Below, one piece after another: positions 1-7,572 of a DNA stretch of 64,000 bases (positions are counted from its first letter, which is position 1; each line of letters starts with the position of its first letter). The translations under genes were made by a program, and so were the position numbers. Source of the DNA: an uncultured Acidilobus sp. JCHS (GTDB lineage: Archaea; Thermoproteota; Thermoprotei_A; Sulfolobales; Acidilobaceae); assembly GCA_000495735.1 (NCBI GenBank), contig AYMD01000009.1, positions 96,575-160,574 on the forward strand, read 5' to 3'. Below the pieces are notes generated by a model. It had not been told where the DNA came from, did not search any database, and worked only from the letters and a program-made list of their open reading frames with translations.

Positions 1-894
1 GAGGGCGAGCTGCCTAAGTATGGGAGGCTGCTGGGCGAGGGGAACACGCCTCTCATCTACAGGAGGACCAGGCTCGGCGTCCTCGGCTTCAAGCTCGAGT
101 ACCTGAACCCCTCGGGGAGCTTTAAGGATAGGGGAACCTCGGTCAGCCTCCAGCTGGCAAGGGACCTAGGGTACAGGTGCACTGTTGAGGACTCGAGCGG
201 CAACTCAGGCATTTCAACTGCCACATACGCAGCCTACCTAGGCCTTGAGGCCACTATAGCGGTGCCCGCCTCTGCCCCCCAGGGCAAAAAGGAAGTCCTG
301 AGGTCGCTCGGGGCTAACGTCGTTGAGCTGCCCACAAGGGAGGAGGCCGCCAGGTTCGCCGAGGGCCTCTCATCAAGATGCTTCTACGTGTCTCACTCAA
401 GAAGCGCCGTCTTCCTTGAAGGCATGAAGTCCGCCGGTCAGGAGCTACCTGAGGACGTGAGGTCAGTTATAGTGCCCTCGGCCAGCTTCTCTCTGCTGCT
501 TGGAATATGGAGAGGCTCGAGGGGCAGGGTAAGGCTTTACGCTGTTCAGGGCTCCTCTAATCCCTCCCTAGCCAAGTACCTGAAGCCTTTAGCAGTAGGC
601 AGGTCCTTAGAGTCAAGGCTAGCTGACGGCCTCGTCCTTAGGGACGCCCCCAGGGCCCCCGAGGCAGCTAAGGCCGTAAGCGAGAGCGGGGGCGGCCTCG
701 TTGTCGTCTCTGACCCTGAGATAGCTGAGGCTACAAAGGAGCTCTGGAGGATGGGCTTCATGGCAGAGCCCACCTCGGCGACTGCCTACGCTGCAGCAAG
801 GCTGCTCAGGGAAGCAGGAGTTGACGTTGAGGGGGCTGTGCTGATGCTGACGGGCAATGGCCTGAAGCTTTACGACCTTGTCTCTAGGCTGTAA
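1..894 (+). CDS. Threonine synthase-like PLP enzyme, 3' part
   Basis: The frame is open from the first base of the window, so the gene begins upstream. The visible 297 codons start near the usual family N-terminal motif GEGNTPL. They then show NPSGSFKDRG, whose Lys should bind pyridoxal phosphate, and SSGNSG, the phosphate-binding Ser/Gly/Asn loop. This is a fold-type II PLP enzyme, and the motif combination fits threonine synthase (O-phosphohomoserine to threonine). A related beta-replacing lyase is possible because the C-terminal half is divergent. The ATG at 262 lies inside the fold and is not the start. The stop overlaps the end of a small opposing ORF by 11 bases. Confidence 0.8.
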   Translation, partial: EGELPKYGRLLGEGNTPLIYRRTRLGVLGFKLEYLNPSGSFKDRGTSVSLQLARDLGYRCTVEDSSGNSGISTATYAAYLGLEATIAVPASAPQGKKEVLRSLGANVVELPTREEAARFAEGLSSRCFYVSHSRSAVFLEGMKSAGQELPEDVRSVIVPSASFSLLLGIWRGSRGRVRLYAVQGSSNPSLAKYLKPLAVGRSLESRLADGLVLRDAPRAPEAAKAVSESGGGLVVVSDPEIAEATKELWRMGFMAEPTSATAYAAARLLREAGVDVEGAVLMLTGNGLKLYDLVSRL

Positions 895-1039
895 CGCACC
901 TCCTCCTGAGCTCCTCAACGCAGGCCTCGACGCAGGCCCTGAAGTCCTCAGGTCCCACGGACTTCTCGGCGCAGGAGTCCCTGCAGACCTCTACAACGTG
1001 CTCCCTGACGAAGGGGTCGCACTCTATCTGCGAGCTCAA
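884..1039 (-). CDS. Small twin CX3C cysteine-rich protein, 51 aa
   Basis: An unrecognised short ORF begins with TTG eight bases after the stop of the AOR gene on the same strand. The sequence AGAGG lies just before the TTG and can act as ribosome-binding site. The product is acidic and helical-looking, with six Cys: one near residue 6, a pair CRDSC near residues 19-23, a pair CVEAC near residues 36-40, and one near residue 48. The spacing of two CX3C pairs 12 residues apart suits a disulfide-linked helical hairpin or a metal site. Position suggests co-transcription with the AOR gene. No function is assigned. It could still be a chance ORF because it lies opposite the threonine synthase-like stop. 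Confidence 0.5.
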   Translation of the reverse strand: MSSQIECDPFVREHVVEVCRDSCAEKSVGPEDFRACVEACVEELRRRCVTA

Positions 1040-1046
1040 AGGCCTC

Positions 1047-2963
1047 TCACTCGGCTATCCTGCCCATGGACTCTAGCTGCTTAGCAACGTCGTCGAGTTT
1101 GAGCCTGAGGAGCGTCGACCTCCTTATGTAGCCAGTTCTCTTGTCCCACCCAAAGGCGTCGTAGGCCTCGTCGATCAGCCCCTCGGGGTTCTCGACCTTC
1201 AGGCCCTTGGCCGGCCCTGAGAGTATGGGCGTCACCATGCGCTTCGGGAGCCTGTCGTGCTCCCTGGTAAGCCCTTCCCTAACGTTGAAGGCCTTCTTCA
1301 GCTGCCACGTCCTCTCGCCGGCCTCCAGTATATCCTGGGGGCTCACCTGGATCCCCGTGAGCGTGGTGTAGAGCTTTGCCAGCCTCCTGGGGCTCAGGAC
1401 GCCGCTCTCCGGGGCCGCTGAGTAGAAGATGCAGTAGCCCAGGTTGTTGAAGGCCTCACCGTAGGAGGCTAACACCTTGTAGGCTATGCCCTTGCCAACC
1501 CCTGTCTCGGCAAGAGCGTTAGGGAGGGGCCAGGGGAGGCCGAAGTCCTTGAGGCCAGCGTCCACCTGCATCATGTCGTAGGATGGGTAGATGGGGTGGA
1601 CGTGGCAGGCGCCCCTCGGCATCACGGCGTACTGAATTGCCAACAGCTTTGACTCGACCCTTGGGTCGTGGGCCGGCAGCTCAAGCCCCTTGACGTGGTT
1701 TACCAGGTCCTCCGCCTTCCCCAGGGCCTTGGCGGCCCTGTAGCTGCCCTCTGCCAGTACGTCCCCGAAGCCCCTCCTGTGCGCTATCATGTCAATGAGC
1801 TGAAGGTAGGTCTCGGGGTCGTCCCACTTAAGCTCAAGGCCCCCTGTGTCCTGCTTAGTTATCAGGCCCTTCTGATAGGCCTCTATGGCCCATGATATGG
1901 TGTGGCCCAATGATATGGTGTCGAGGCCGTAGTTGTTGGCGAGCCAGTTGACCCTGATCACCACCTCCATGTTATCTATCATGGGCATGGCGCCGTTCAT
2001 GTCAGTTGTCTCGTACTCAGGGCCCTCGCTGGGCGGCGTGGCGTAGGGGCCTGCCGCCACGTAGCTGTACCTGGAGCACCCTATGACGCAGGAGTGGCAG
2101 GCCCTCCTCTTTATCATGTAGTTCCTCTCCAACGCCTCATGAGATATCTTGTAGGCCCCCTCAAAGTAGCCTGTCTCGAAGTTGGCCGTGGGGAGGGCGC
2201 CCGCAGCGTTAAGGCTCAGGAGTCCCCCGATGGTCCCGTGCTCGCCCATCGCCCTGTTGCCGGGGTCAGACTTTATGGCGCTCTGTGCCTCAAGGGCTGC
2301 GGCCAGGAAGCCCTCAGGGTCATAGACCTCTACTCCCTCGCCTCCTGCCGCCACTATGGCCTTCAGGTTCTTCGACCCCATGACCGCGCCTCCGCCGGTC
2401 CTGCCAGCGGCCCTGTCGTAGTCGTTCATTATCGCGGCGAACCTGACCAGGTTCTCCCCGCCTGGGCCTATGGTCGCCACGGAGGCATCCCTAGCGCCCG
2501 TGTCCTCCCGGAGCGCGTCAGTGACCTCATGAACAGTCATCCCCCAGTACCTCTTCGCGCTCCTGATCTCAGCCCTGCCGCCCTCAAGGTAGAGGTAAAC
2601 GGGCTCCTGCGCCCTGCCAGTTATTACCACCATGTCGAAGCCGCTGTACTTGAGCCAGGCCCCGAACTTGCCGCCTGACCTCGTCTCTCCCCAGGCGCCC
2701 GTCTGAGGCGACTTGAAGGCCCAGTAGATGTTGCCTGAGCCAGGCGCCAGCGTGCCGGTCATGGGGCCGGTCGTGGCTATCAGTACGTTATCAGGTGACA
2801 GCGGGTCGACGCCAGGCCTCAGCTCGTCCCAGAGGACCCTGGCCGCATAACCGAGGCCTCCTATGTAGAGCTTGACGTAGTCCAGCCTAAGCTCCTCAAC
2901 TGATGCCCTCTGGGACGTCAGGTTAACCTTCAGGACCCTGCCCTTGTAGCCGTACCAGGGCAA
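1047..2963 (-). CDS. aor: Tungsten aldehyde:ferredoxin oxidoreductase family protein
   Basis: This is a cytosolic AOR-family enzyme that oxidises an aldehyde (or related substrate) to the acid and passes electrons to ferredoxin. It uses a tungsto-bispterin and a [4Fe-4S] cluster. The 638 residues match family length. The N-terminal IGGLGYAARVLWDEL and the GSKNLKAI segment are typical cofactor-domain sequences. CHSCVIGC near residue 290 gives three cluster ligands, and NNLGYCIFY near residue 515 gives the fourth. The start is TTG at 2963, giving MPWYGYKGR, and lies about 30 bases from a shared TATA box. A second paralogue lies at 12189-14018. Substrate cannot be told from sequence. Confidence 0.92.
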   Translation of the reverse strand: MPWYGYKGRVLKVNLTSQRASVEELRLDYVKLYIGGLGYAARVLWDELRPGVDPLSPDNVLIATTGPMTGTLAPGSGNIYWAFKSPQTGAWGETRSGGKFGAWLKYSGFDMVVITGRAQEPVYLYLEGGRAEIRSAKRYWGMTVHEVTDALREDTGARDASVATIGPGGENLVRFAAIMNDYDRAAGRTGGGAVMGSKNLKAIVAAGGEGVEVYDPEGFLAAALEAQSAIKSDPGNRAMGEHGTIGGLLSLNAAGALPTANFETGYFEGAYKISHEALERNYMIKRRACHSCVIGCSRYSYVAAGPYATPPSEGPEYETTDMNGAMPMIDNMEVVIRVNWLANNYGLDTISLGHTISWAIEAYQKGLITKQDTGGLELKWDDPETYLQLIDMIAHRRGFGDVLAEGSYRAAKALGKAEDLVNHVKGLELPAHDPRVESKLLAIQYAVMPRGACHVHPIYPSYDMMQVDAGLKDFGLPWPLPNALAETGVGKGIAYKVLASYGEAFNNLGYCIFYSAAPESGVLSPRRLAKLYTTLTGIQVSPQDILEAGERTWQLKKAFNVREGLTREHDRLPKRMVTPILSGPAKGLKVENPEGLIDEAYDAFGWDKRTGYIRRSTLLRLKLDDVAKQLESMGRIAE

Positions 2964-2993
2964 AGCGAGCCCCCTTTGTGAGTCCCTGGCTCC

Positions 2994-3003
2994 ATTATAT
3001 TAA
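2994..3003. promoter_or_regulatory. Shared TATA element between AOR and hemerythrin genes
   Basis: ATTATATTAA sits in the 76-base gap between two divergent starts. It lies about 30 bases before the TTG of the AOR gene on the minus strand and about 40 bases before the TTG of the hemerythrin gene on the plus strand. It could serve either or both directions. Confidence 0.5.
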
Positions 3004-3039
3004 CCCTCTACTATTCAGGGCCCAACGGCTGAGGAGGCC

Positions 3040-3567
3040 TTGCAGCAGACACTTTCCCAGCTGCTTGAGGAGCACCAGCTGATAAGGAGGGTCGCGTCGG
3101 CCCTCGAGTGGCTCTCGCTGAGGTTCGGCTCCTCATCACTTGTGGATGAGGACTTCCTGGCGTCCCTCAATGTGCTCCTGGACTACATAATCTCATGTCA
3201 TCACTCCAAGGAGGAGGCTACCCTCTTCCCCAGGCTCACCGCGCTTGGAGGCGATCTAGCAGACCTTGTGAAGAGGGCGCTCGAGGACCACAGCGCCTTT
3301 GCATCACTGGCCCGGAGGCTAAGGGACAGCATAACGGAGGGCAGCCTCAGCGGGGCCTCGGAGGCGGCGAGGGCCTTATCGTCACTCCTTAAGGATCACA
3401 TCGACTGGGAGGAGGCGGTACTGTTCGCCCAGGCCGAGGTCGTGCTTAATGAGAAGGTCAAGGAGGAGATAGCCGAGAGGCTGACAACGTTCGGGGGACC
3501 CTCCTGCTCACTTAATAAAGCTGAGGCGGAGGTTGAGAGGCTTTACTCCTCAATAACGGGTGGCTGA
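3040..3567 (+). CDS. Hemerythrin-like HHE domain protein
   Basis: A four-helix hemerythrin-type cation-binding protein of 175 residues, probably carrying a non-heme di-iron site that binds O2 or NO. Likely ligands are a His in LLEEHQL near residue 12, HHSKEE near residue 54, EDH near residue 87, and DHIDWEE near residue 123. The start is TTG at 3040, preceded by GGAGG at 3032-3036. The gene diverges from the oxygen-sensitive AOR gene and overlaps the next gene by 8 bases, so the two plus-strand genes are translationally coupled. A role in oxygen or NO sensing or protection is inferred from fold and neighbourhood only. Confidence 0.82.
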   Translation: MQQTLSQLLEEHQLIRRVASALEWLSLRFGSSSLVDEDFLASLNVLLDYIISCHHSKEEATLFPRLTALGGDLADLVKRALEDHSAFASLARRLRDSITEGSLSGASEAARALSSLLKDHIDWEEAVLFAQAEVVLNEKVKEEIAERLTTFGGPSCSLNKAEAEVERLYSSITGG

Positions 3568-4684
3568 CTTGTCCAGGGAGGCTACAGCTGTTGTGCTCAT
3601 TGACAGGGCCGTCTATTCCATGCAGTGGTTTGTCCTAGCCCCTGCGACAATAGCTATAGTTGGCACATCACCTGGCTGGGTCTCAGGCCTGTTGCCCTTG
3701 GCGTTCATACTTGGGGCCGCCCTGTCTCAGCTCATCGGGGCCGAGGCTGCCTCATCACTTGGAGCCAGGAACGCCTTCCTGATAGGCCTGTCGATAGTCT
3801 CCCTGGCGGACCTACTGGTAGCCTTCAGCCGAGGGGTAGTTGACGTGATAGCCCTGAGGCTGCTGGCAGGGCTCGGCGCTGGCCTCTTCTTCTCGCCGGC
3901 TGGCTACATGTTAGTCTACCTCGGAGGCATCGGCACCTCAGCAATTATGGGCCTTTACAACATGGCCTTTGAGCTCGGGGGCGCCATGGCCCTCGCCTGG
4001 GGCCTCGTTGATGGCCTAGTCGGGTGGAGGCCCGGCACAGCGATAGCTGGCGCTATAGGCTTAGCCCTAGCGCTAGTATCGCTTGTCCTTATCGATGGCA
4101 ATCCAAGGCCTTCGAGACCCAGGGACCTCCTAAATCTGAAGTGGCGTGAGGTACTCCTTGCGGGCCTGGCAGGCGCCGGGGCCTTTGGAGCGTCGTACGC
4201 CTTTGGCTCGTACCTGCCTACTTACGCCGCCAAGGTCTTCAGGGCAAGCCCATACGGCAACGGCGCCCTCACAGCGCTGTCATTCATAGGCGGCGCTGTT
4301 GGTGGACTATCGCTCCTGTTCCTCGACCTGGGGTCAGGGCAGCTGGTCACCGTGGCCTCCCTGGTGGCGTCCTCGTTAACTTATGCCGCCCTCGTGGTGA
4401 GGCCCTATGGTCTTTTCGTAGTTATGTCGATAGTTAACAGCTTCCTTGTAAACTGGGCATTCAGCGTCTACTACGCTCATGTGGTCGAGAGGTTTGGCAG
4501 GGACTTCTCGACAACCTCCCTTGCCGCTATGAACATGGTCAACATGATTGGAAGCCTCTGGGTTTACCCGCTCTCAGGCATCATAATAGCTAGTGACCCT
4601 CTCCTCTTCCCGGCCTTCCTGGCCGCATCCTCAGCCGCCCTGTCCTTCCTGCTCCTTATTAGGCCTCGCGACGCTAACGGTTGA
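3560..4684 (+). CDS. Major facilitator superfamily transporter
   Basis: A 374-residue polytopic membrane protein with about eleven or twelve hydrophobic helices and a short charged stretch (NPRPSRPRDLLNLKWRE) near the middle, where the MFS central loop lies. The N-terminal half carries a GARNAFLIGLS segment after helix 2, resembling the MFS loop 2-3 motif. The GTG start at 3560 overlaps the hemerythrin stop, so the genes form an operon. The substrate is unknown. Family length is normally about 400, so this is at the short end but looks intact. Confidence 0.8.
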   Translation: MADLSREATAVVLIDRAVYSMQWFVLAPATIAIVGTSPGWVSGLLPLAFILGAALSQLIGAEAASSLGARNAFLIGLSIVSLADLLVAFSRGVVDVIALRLLAGLGAGLFFSPAGYMLVYLGGIGTSAIMGLYNMAFELGGAMALAWGLVDGLVGWRPGTAIAGAIGLALALVSLVLIDGNPRPSRPRDLLNLKWREVLLAGLAGAGAFGASYAFGSYLPTYAAKVFRASPYGNGALTALSFIGGAVGGLSLLFLDLGSGQLVTVASLVASSLTYAALVVRPYGLFVVMSIVNSFLVNWAFSVYYAHVVERFGRDFSTTSLAAMNMVNMIGSLWVYPLSGIIIASDPLLFPAFLAASSAALSFLLLIRPRDANG

Positions 4685-4731
4685 TTATATGATAACCACC
4701 GGCCCAGCAGGAAGTCCTTAGGAGGCCCAGG

Positions 4732-4812
4732 TGGTGGGCCCGGCCGGACTTGAACCGGCGACCTCCGCCGTGTGAGGGCGGCGTCCTAACCAACCTAGAC
4801 TACGGGCCCACC
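4732..4812 (-). tRNA. tRNA-Val (anticodon CAC)
   Basis: On the minus strand an acceptor stem GGTGGGC pairs with GCCCACC. The anticodon stem CCGCC/GGCGG encloses the loop CTCACAC, giving anticodon CAC with the normal U33, and the T arm is GCCGG TTCAAGT CCGGC. The discriminator is A at 4732. CCA is not encoded (the genome reads CCT after the discriminator). No intron is seen. It lies in the gap between two convergent protein genes. Confidence 0.95.
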
Positions 4813-4836
4813 AATAGCATCACGGCCTTGTGGGTT

Positions 4837-5304
4837 TTAAGGGTTTCCTTGAGCTGCCCGCCTTGGCACGGTGAAGGGCCTGAGGCCCGCCCTAAGCGGA
4901 TAGAAGAACCTGAACCTCCCTCCGCACCTAGGGCAGACGAGAAGCCTTCCTACGTAGTTCCCAAACCTCCACGGCGCCCTGGCCAGCCTGAAGTCGCCGA
5001 CCCTGCCCTTGAACCCGCAGTGGGGGCAAGTGAGCTCGTCGGAGAAGCCTGCAAGCGAGTCCCTCAGCAGGCCGATCACCGCCTGGAGGTCCGTCATGGA
5101 GTCCACGAGGGAGGCCAGGTCGCCCCTGCCTATGTAGCTCAGCCACGAGGCTATGTGACCCTGCGAGAGGTGATATTCAACGGCCTTGGGGTCAGCTGAT
5201 GAGAGCCTCTCAAGCTCCTTTAAGAGCTCAAGTTCATCGTGAGCCTCCCCTATGACCCTGTCATAGGACCTGAAGTAGAAGGGCTCCCTCTGAGCGACGG
5301 GCCC
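4837..5304 (-). CDS. DUF5752-like protein with C-terminal zinc ribbon; start disturbed
   Basis: The C-terminal half has two Cys pairs, CPHC and CPRCGG, forming a zinc ribbon. The first standard start in this frame is GTG at 5106, which would give 89 residues. The frame stays open to 5304, however, and that upstream part reads like protein: PFYFRSYDRV, a helical acidic segment, then VEYHLSQGHIASWL. This resembles the DUF5752 family, as far as I recall it. No ATG, GTG or TTG exists in frame there. An ATG at 5311 is one frame off and sits about 26 bases after a good TATA box, so a one-base frameshift near 5304-5308 (biological or a sequencing error) would restore a leaderless gene. Function is unknown. 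Confidence 0.6.
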   Translation of the reverse strand, partial: GPVAQREPFYFRSYDRVIGEAHDELELLKELERLSSADPKAVEYHLSQGHIASWLSYIGRGDLASLVDSMTDLQAVIGLLRDSLAGFSDELTCPHCGFKGRVGDFRLARAPWRFGNYVGRLLVCPRCGGRFRFFYPLRAGLRPFTVPRRAAQGNP

Positions 5305-5331
5305 TCACCATTGACCCTGAGGCTGCTGGTA

Positions 5332-5341
5332 TACTTATATG
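5332..5341 (-). promoter_or_regulatory. TATA box of the DUF5752-like gene
   Basis: Read on the minus strand this is CATATAAGTA, a good archaeal TATA box. Transcription would start close to 5312, right at the ATG at 5311 that is out of frame with the long ORF. This supports 5311 as the intended leaderless start. Confidence 0.5.
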
Positions 5342-5366
5342 TAAACTTGATGGTGGGAGGACAAAA

Positions 5367-5377
5367 GGATTTAAACC
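5367..5377 (+). promoter_or_regulatory. TATA box of surE
   Basis: AAGGATTTAAA precedes surE and is flanked 5' by purines that could be a BRE. Transcription would begin near 5398-5402, leaving a short leader with the AGGGG purine run before the start. Confidence 0.45.
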
Positions 5378-5414
5378 TTATAGCTCAAGACAATTCTTTG
5401 CCGCACCAAAAGGG

Positions 5415-6224
5415 GTGACGTGTTTGACTATAGCGCTGTTAACCAATGATGATGGCGTTGACAGCATTGGCCTTAGGCGCCTCGTTAAGGAGATCTCAGC
5501 AAGGGGGCTTGAGGTCTATGTAGTAGCGCCCAAGCATCAGGTCAGCGGCGCTGGTAAGTCCAACTCCCGCACGGTCAGGGTTGAAAGGGTCGAAGTTGAG
5601 GGCGCGAGGGAGGCATGGGCCATAGACGGGAAGCCAGCGGACGCCGTGGCCATAGCCGTGAAGGCCCTGCTGCCCAGGAAGCCTGACGTGGTAGTCAGCG
5701 GTATCAACATAGGGCCTAACATGGGCCTTACGGACTTCTTCACAAGTGGAACCATAGGCGCTGCCATAGAGGCAGCACTGCTTGGCATTAAGGCCGTGGC
5801 TTCAAGCTACGCGGTGCTTAGGGGGCTGAGCGAGTTCGACGAGCCATACGTCAGGAAGGCCGCCATGGTGACCGCCGAGGTAACTGAGCGATTCCTTGAG
5901 GATGAAAGACTAAAAGACGTTGACGTGCTTGTGCTCAACTTCCCCAGGGGCGAGCCAAAGGGCCTCGTCGTGGCGCCCATGGCCTTCATGGCCAACATAG
6001 AGGTCTACAATGGCGAGGAGGAGAACGTCTACCATGTGCTTGGGTGGAAAACCGACGACCTCGAGGAGGCCTATGCCGGAGGGGATGAGGGCACCGACGT
6101 GTATTACGTTAAGAGAGGCTACGCCACGGTGACCCCGGTCTGCCTGAGGTGCCTTGCCCTGACCACGGCGGAGAGGAGGCTCATTGACATGGTCAAGAGG
6201 GCCCTTAACGGGCTTGTCGAGTGA
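5415..6224 (+). CDS. surE: 5'/3'-nucleotidase SurE
   Basis: SurE is a metal-dependent phosphatase acting on nucleoside monophosphates. The N-terminal LLTNDDGVDS holds the two Asp ligands. The SGINIGPNMG and TSGTIGAAIEA motifs complete the active site, and 269 residues is the family length. The GTG at 5415 gives MTCLTIALL. The in-frame TTG at 5424 gives a start closer to the family consensus and has GGGGTGA just upstream, so it is a real alternative. The gene converges on and overlaps the next one by 20 bases. Confidence 0.93.
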   Translation: MTCLTIALLTNDDGVDSIGLRRLVKEISARGLEVYVVAPKHQVSGAGKSNSRTVRVERVEVEGAREAWAIDGKPADAVAIAVKALLPRKPDVVVSGINIGPNMGLTDFFTSGTIGAAIEAALLGIKAVASSYAVLRGLSEFDEPYVRKAAMVTAEVTERFLEDERLKDVDVLVLNFPRGEPKGLVVAPMAFMANIEVYNGEEENVYHVLGWKTDDLEEAYAGGDEGTDVYYVKRGYATVTPVCLRCLALTTAERRLIDMVKRALNGLVE

Positions 6225-7572
6225 CGCCCTTCAGGCAGCTCCATGCTGATGACCACGGGAGACAAGCCCTATAGGTCAGTATCGAGGCTATCACAAGCTG
6301 AGGCCCTGACGCTATCCTGGCAAGTTCCGTAACAGGGCACTCATCGTCGCACCTAAGCCTTAAAGAGGCGCCCGAGACGTTAACCTCTACTTCCTTCCTC
6401 CCGGTCATATTGACCCTGACGCCGTTGACCTCAGTTACATAATGCTTCAGCTTGGAGTTCAGCAGGGCCAGAAAGACGTCCTTTGCCGCCTTGCCCCAGG
6501 CAAGCGCCAAGGAGGCCATGTCTGATGCGATCCTTGCCTCAAACGTGAGCCCTCTGGCCTTAGCGCTGGCCTCCTCAACCATCACGGCCGAGACGCCAGC
6601 CTCTGAGGCAAGCGACGTCAGGAGGGCCGCGGCGCCGCTCGTGTCGGCGTCCATGAGCTCAACTACGTTGCTGAGGCCTATCATCTTAGGGGCCGCGTAT
6701 GGCTTAATTGACTGAAGCCTCAACAGGGTCCCAAGGAGGCCAGGCCTGGGGGTAGGCAGGGCCACGGGGTCAAGCACCGGCCTTGCCCCACTCCTCTCAG
6801 CCTCCTTTAACACGCCCCCCAGCCCAGGAATATCGTCATCGTAAATCAGGACTACTACCTCTTTTGAGCTGGCCCATGAGAGGTCCCTTGCCGCCTCTGA
6901 GGCGGTTACGCTTAACAGTAGGTCGTAGTCCTCAACGTCCGTTCTCAGTACCTCTGGCCTTGCGTCGAGGCCCAGCCTCAGCCTGGGGAACAAAGCCCTG
7001 AGGTCCTCAGTAAGGGCTCTTAGCCAACCCCCTTCCCCGTCGAGCGGCGCCAGGACCACGTAGTCAGCTCCATCAGCTACCAACGAGGCTATGACGGCCT
7101 CTAGCTCCTCCCCTGCTATCCCTCTCCTCACAGGCACCTCAGATATTACTGTGATCGGAGGAGGCGTGACAGGTATGCCTGTAAGCCCTGACTTCATCTC
7201 GCGAAGCCTCCTCTCCGCGATCTCCTGAAGCAGCTCAGGGTTGGCCTTCTCAAAGGGCTGGGAGGGGCTCAGCACGTCAATGCCGTAGCCCTTGATTACA
7301 TCAACGAGGAGCCCGAGACCCTCAGGCCCCTTGAGGACTTTCCTTCCGTACTCGCTTAGGTCCCACGGGTAAGTGCCTGGAACTATCACATAGTCATACC
7401 TGGCGGCCTGCCCTGACAGCGTCCTCCACAGCCCGTCGGGTGGCGTGAACAGCAGGCCTCGAAGCTCCATTACGTCTACCTGAAAGCCCATGGCCCTGAG
7501 GCCTGAGGCCGCGACCTCGGCCTCGAGGGGCGACGAAGTCACCAGCAGGAGGCGGGCCCCTCCAGAGCTCAT
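6205..7572 (-). CDS. Archaeal dihydropteroate synthase-like protein
   Basis: A 455-residue protein of the archaeal dihydropteroate synthase-related family (TIGR00284 type). It has an N-terminal domain with VIVPGTYPWDLSEYGRKVLKG and LSPSQPFEKANPELL, typical of that family, followed by a TIM-barrel-like DHPS-related half. In archaea such proteins are linked with methanopterin or modified-folate synthesis, although the exact reaction is unsettled. The ATG start overlaps the TGA of the upstream FAD gene (ATGA), so the two are translationally coupled. MptE and DUF447-like genes lie at 41.3-42.5 kb and may belong to the same pathway. Confidence 0.75.
   Translation of the reverse strand: MSSGGARLLLVTSSPLEAEVAASGLRAMGFQVDVMELRGLLFTPPDGLWRTLSGQAARYDYVIVPGTYPWDLSEYGRKVLKGPEGLGLLVDVIKGYGIDVLSPSQPFEKANPELLQEIAERRLREMKSGLTGIPVTPPPITVISEVPVRRGIAGEELEAVIASLVADGADYVVLAPLDGEGGWLRALTEDLRALFPRLRLGLDARPEVLRTDVEDYDLLLSVTASEAARDLSWASSKEVVVLIYDDDIPGLGGVLKEAERSGARPVLDPVALPTPRPGLLGTLLRLQSIKPYAAPKMIGLSNVVELMDADTSGAAALLTSLASEAGVSAVMVEEASAKARGLTFEARIASDMASLALAWGKAAKDVFLALLNSKLKHYVTEVNGVRVNMTGRKEVEVNVSGASLRLRCDDECPVTELARIASGPQLVIASILTYRACLPWSSAWSCLKGVTRQAR

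Noticed and set aside
262-894. A 210-residue gene beginning at the internal ATG at 262
   Set aside because: The PLP Lys motif and the substrate loops lie upstream in the same open frame, so the gene starts before the window.
4750-5199. A 149-residue plus-strand ORF
   Set aside because: It runs through the tRNA-Val gene and lies opposite the zinc-ribbon gene; its composition is that of a shadow frame.
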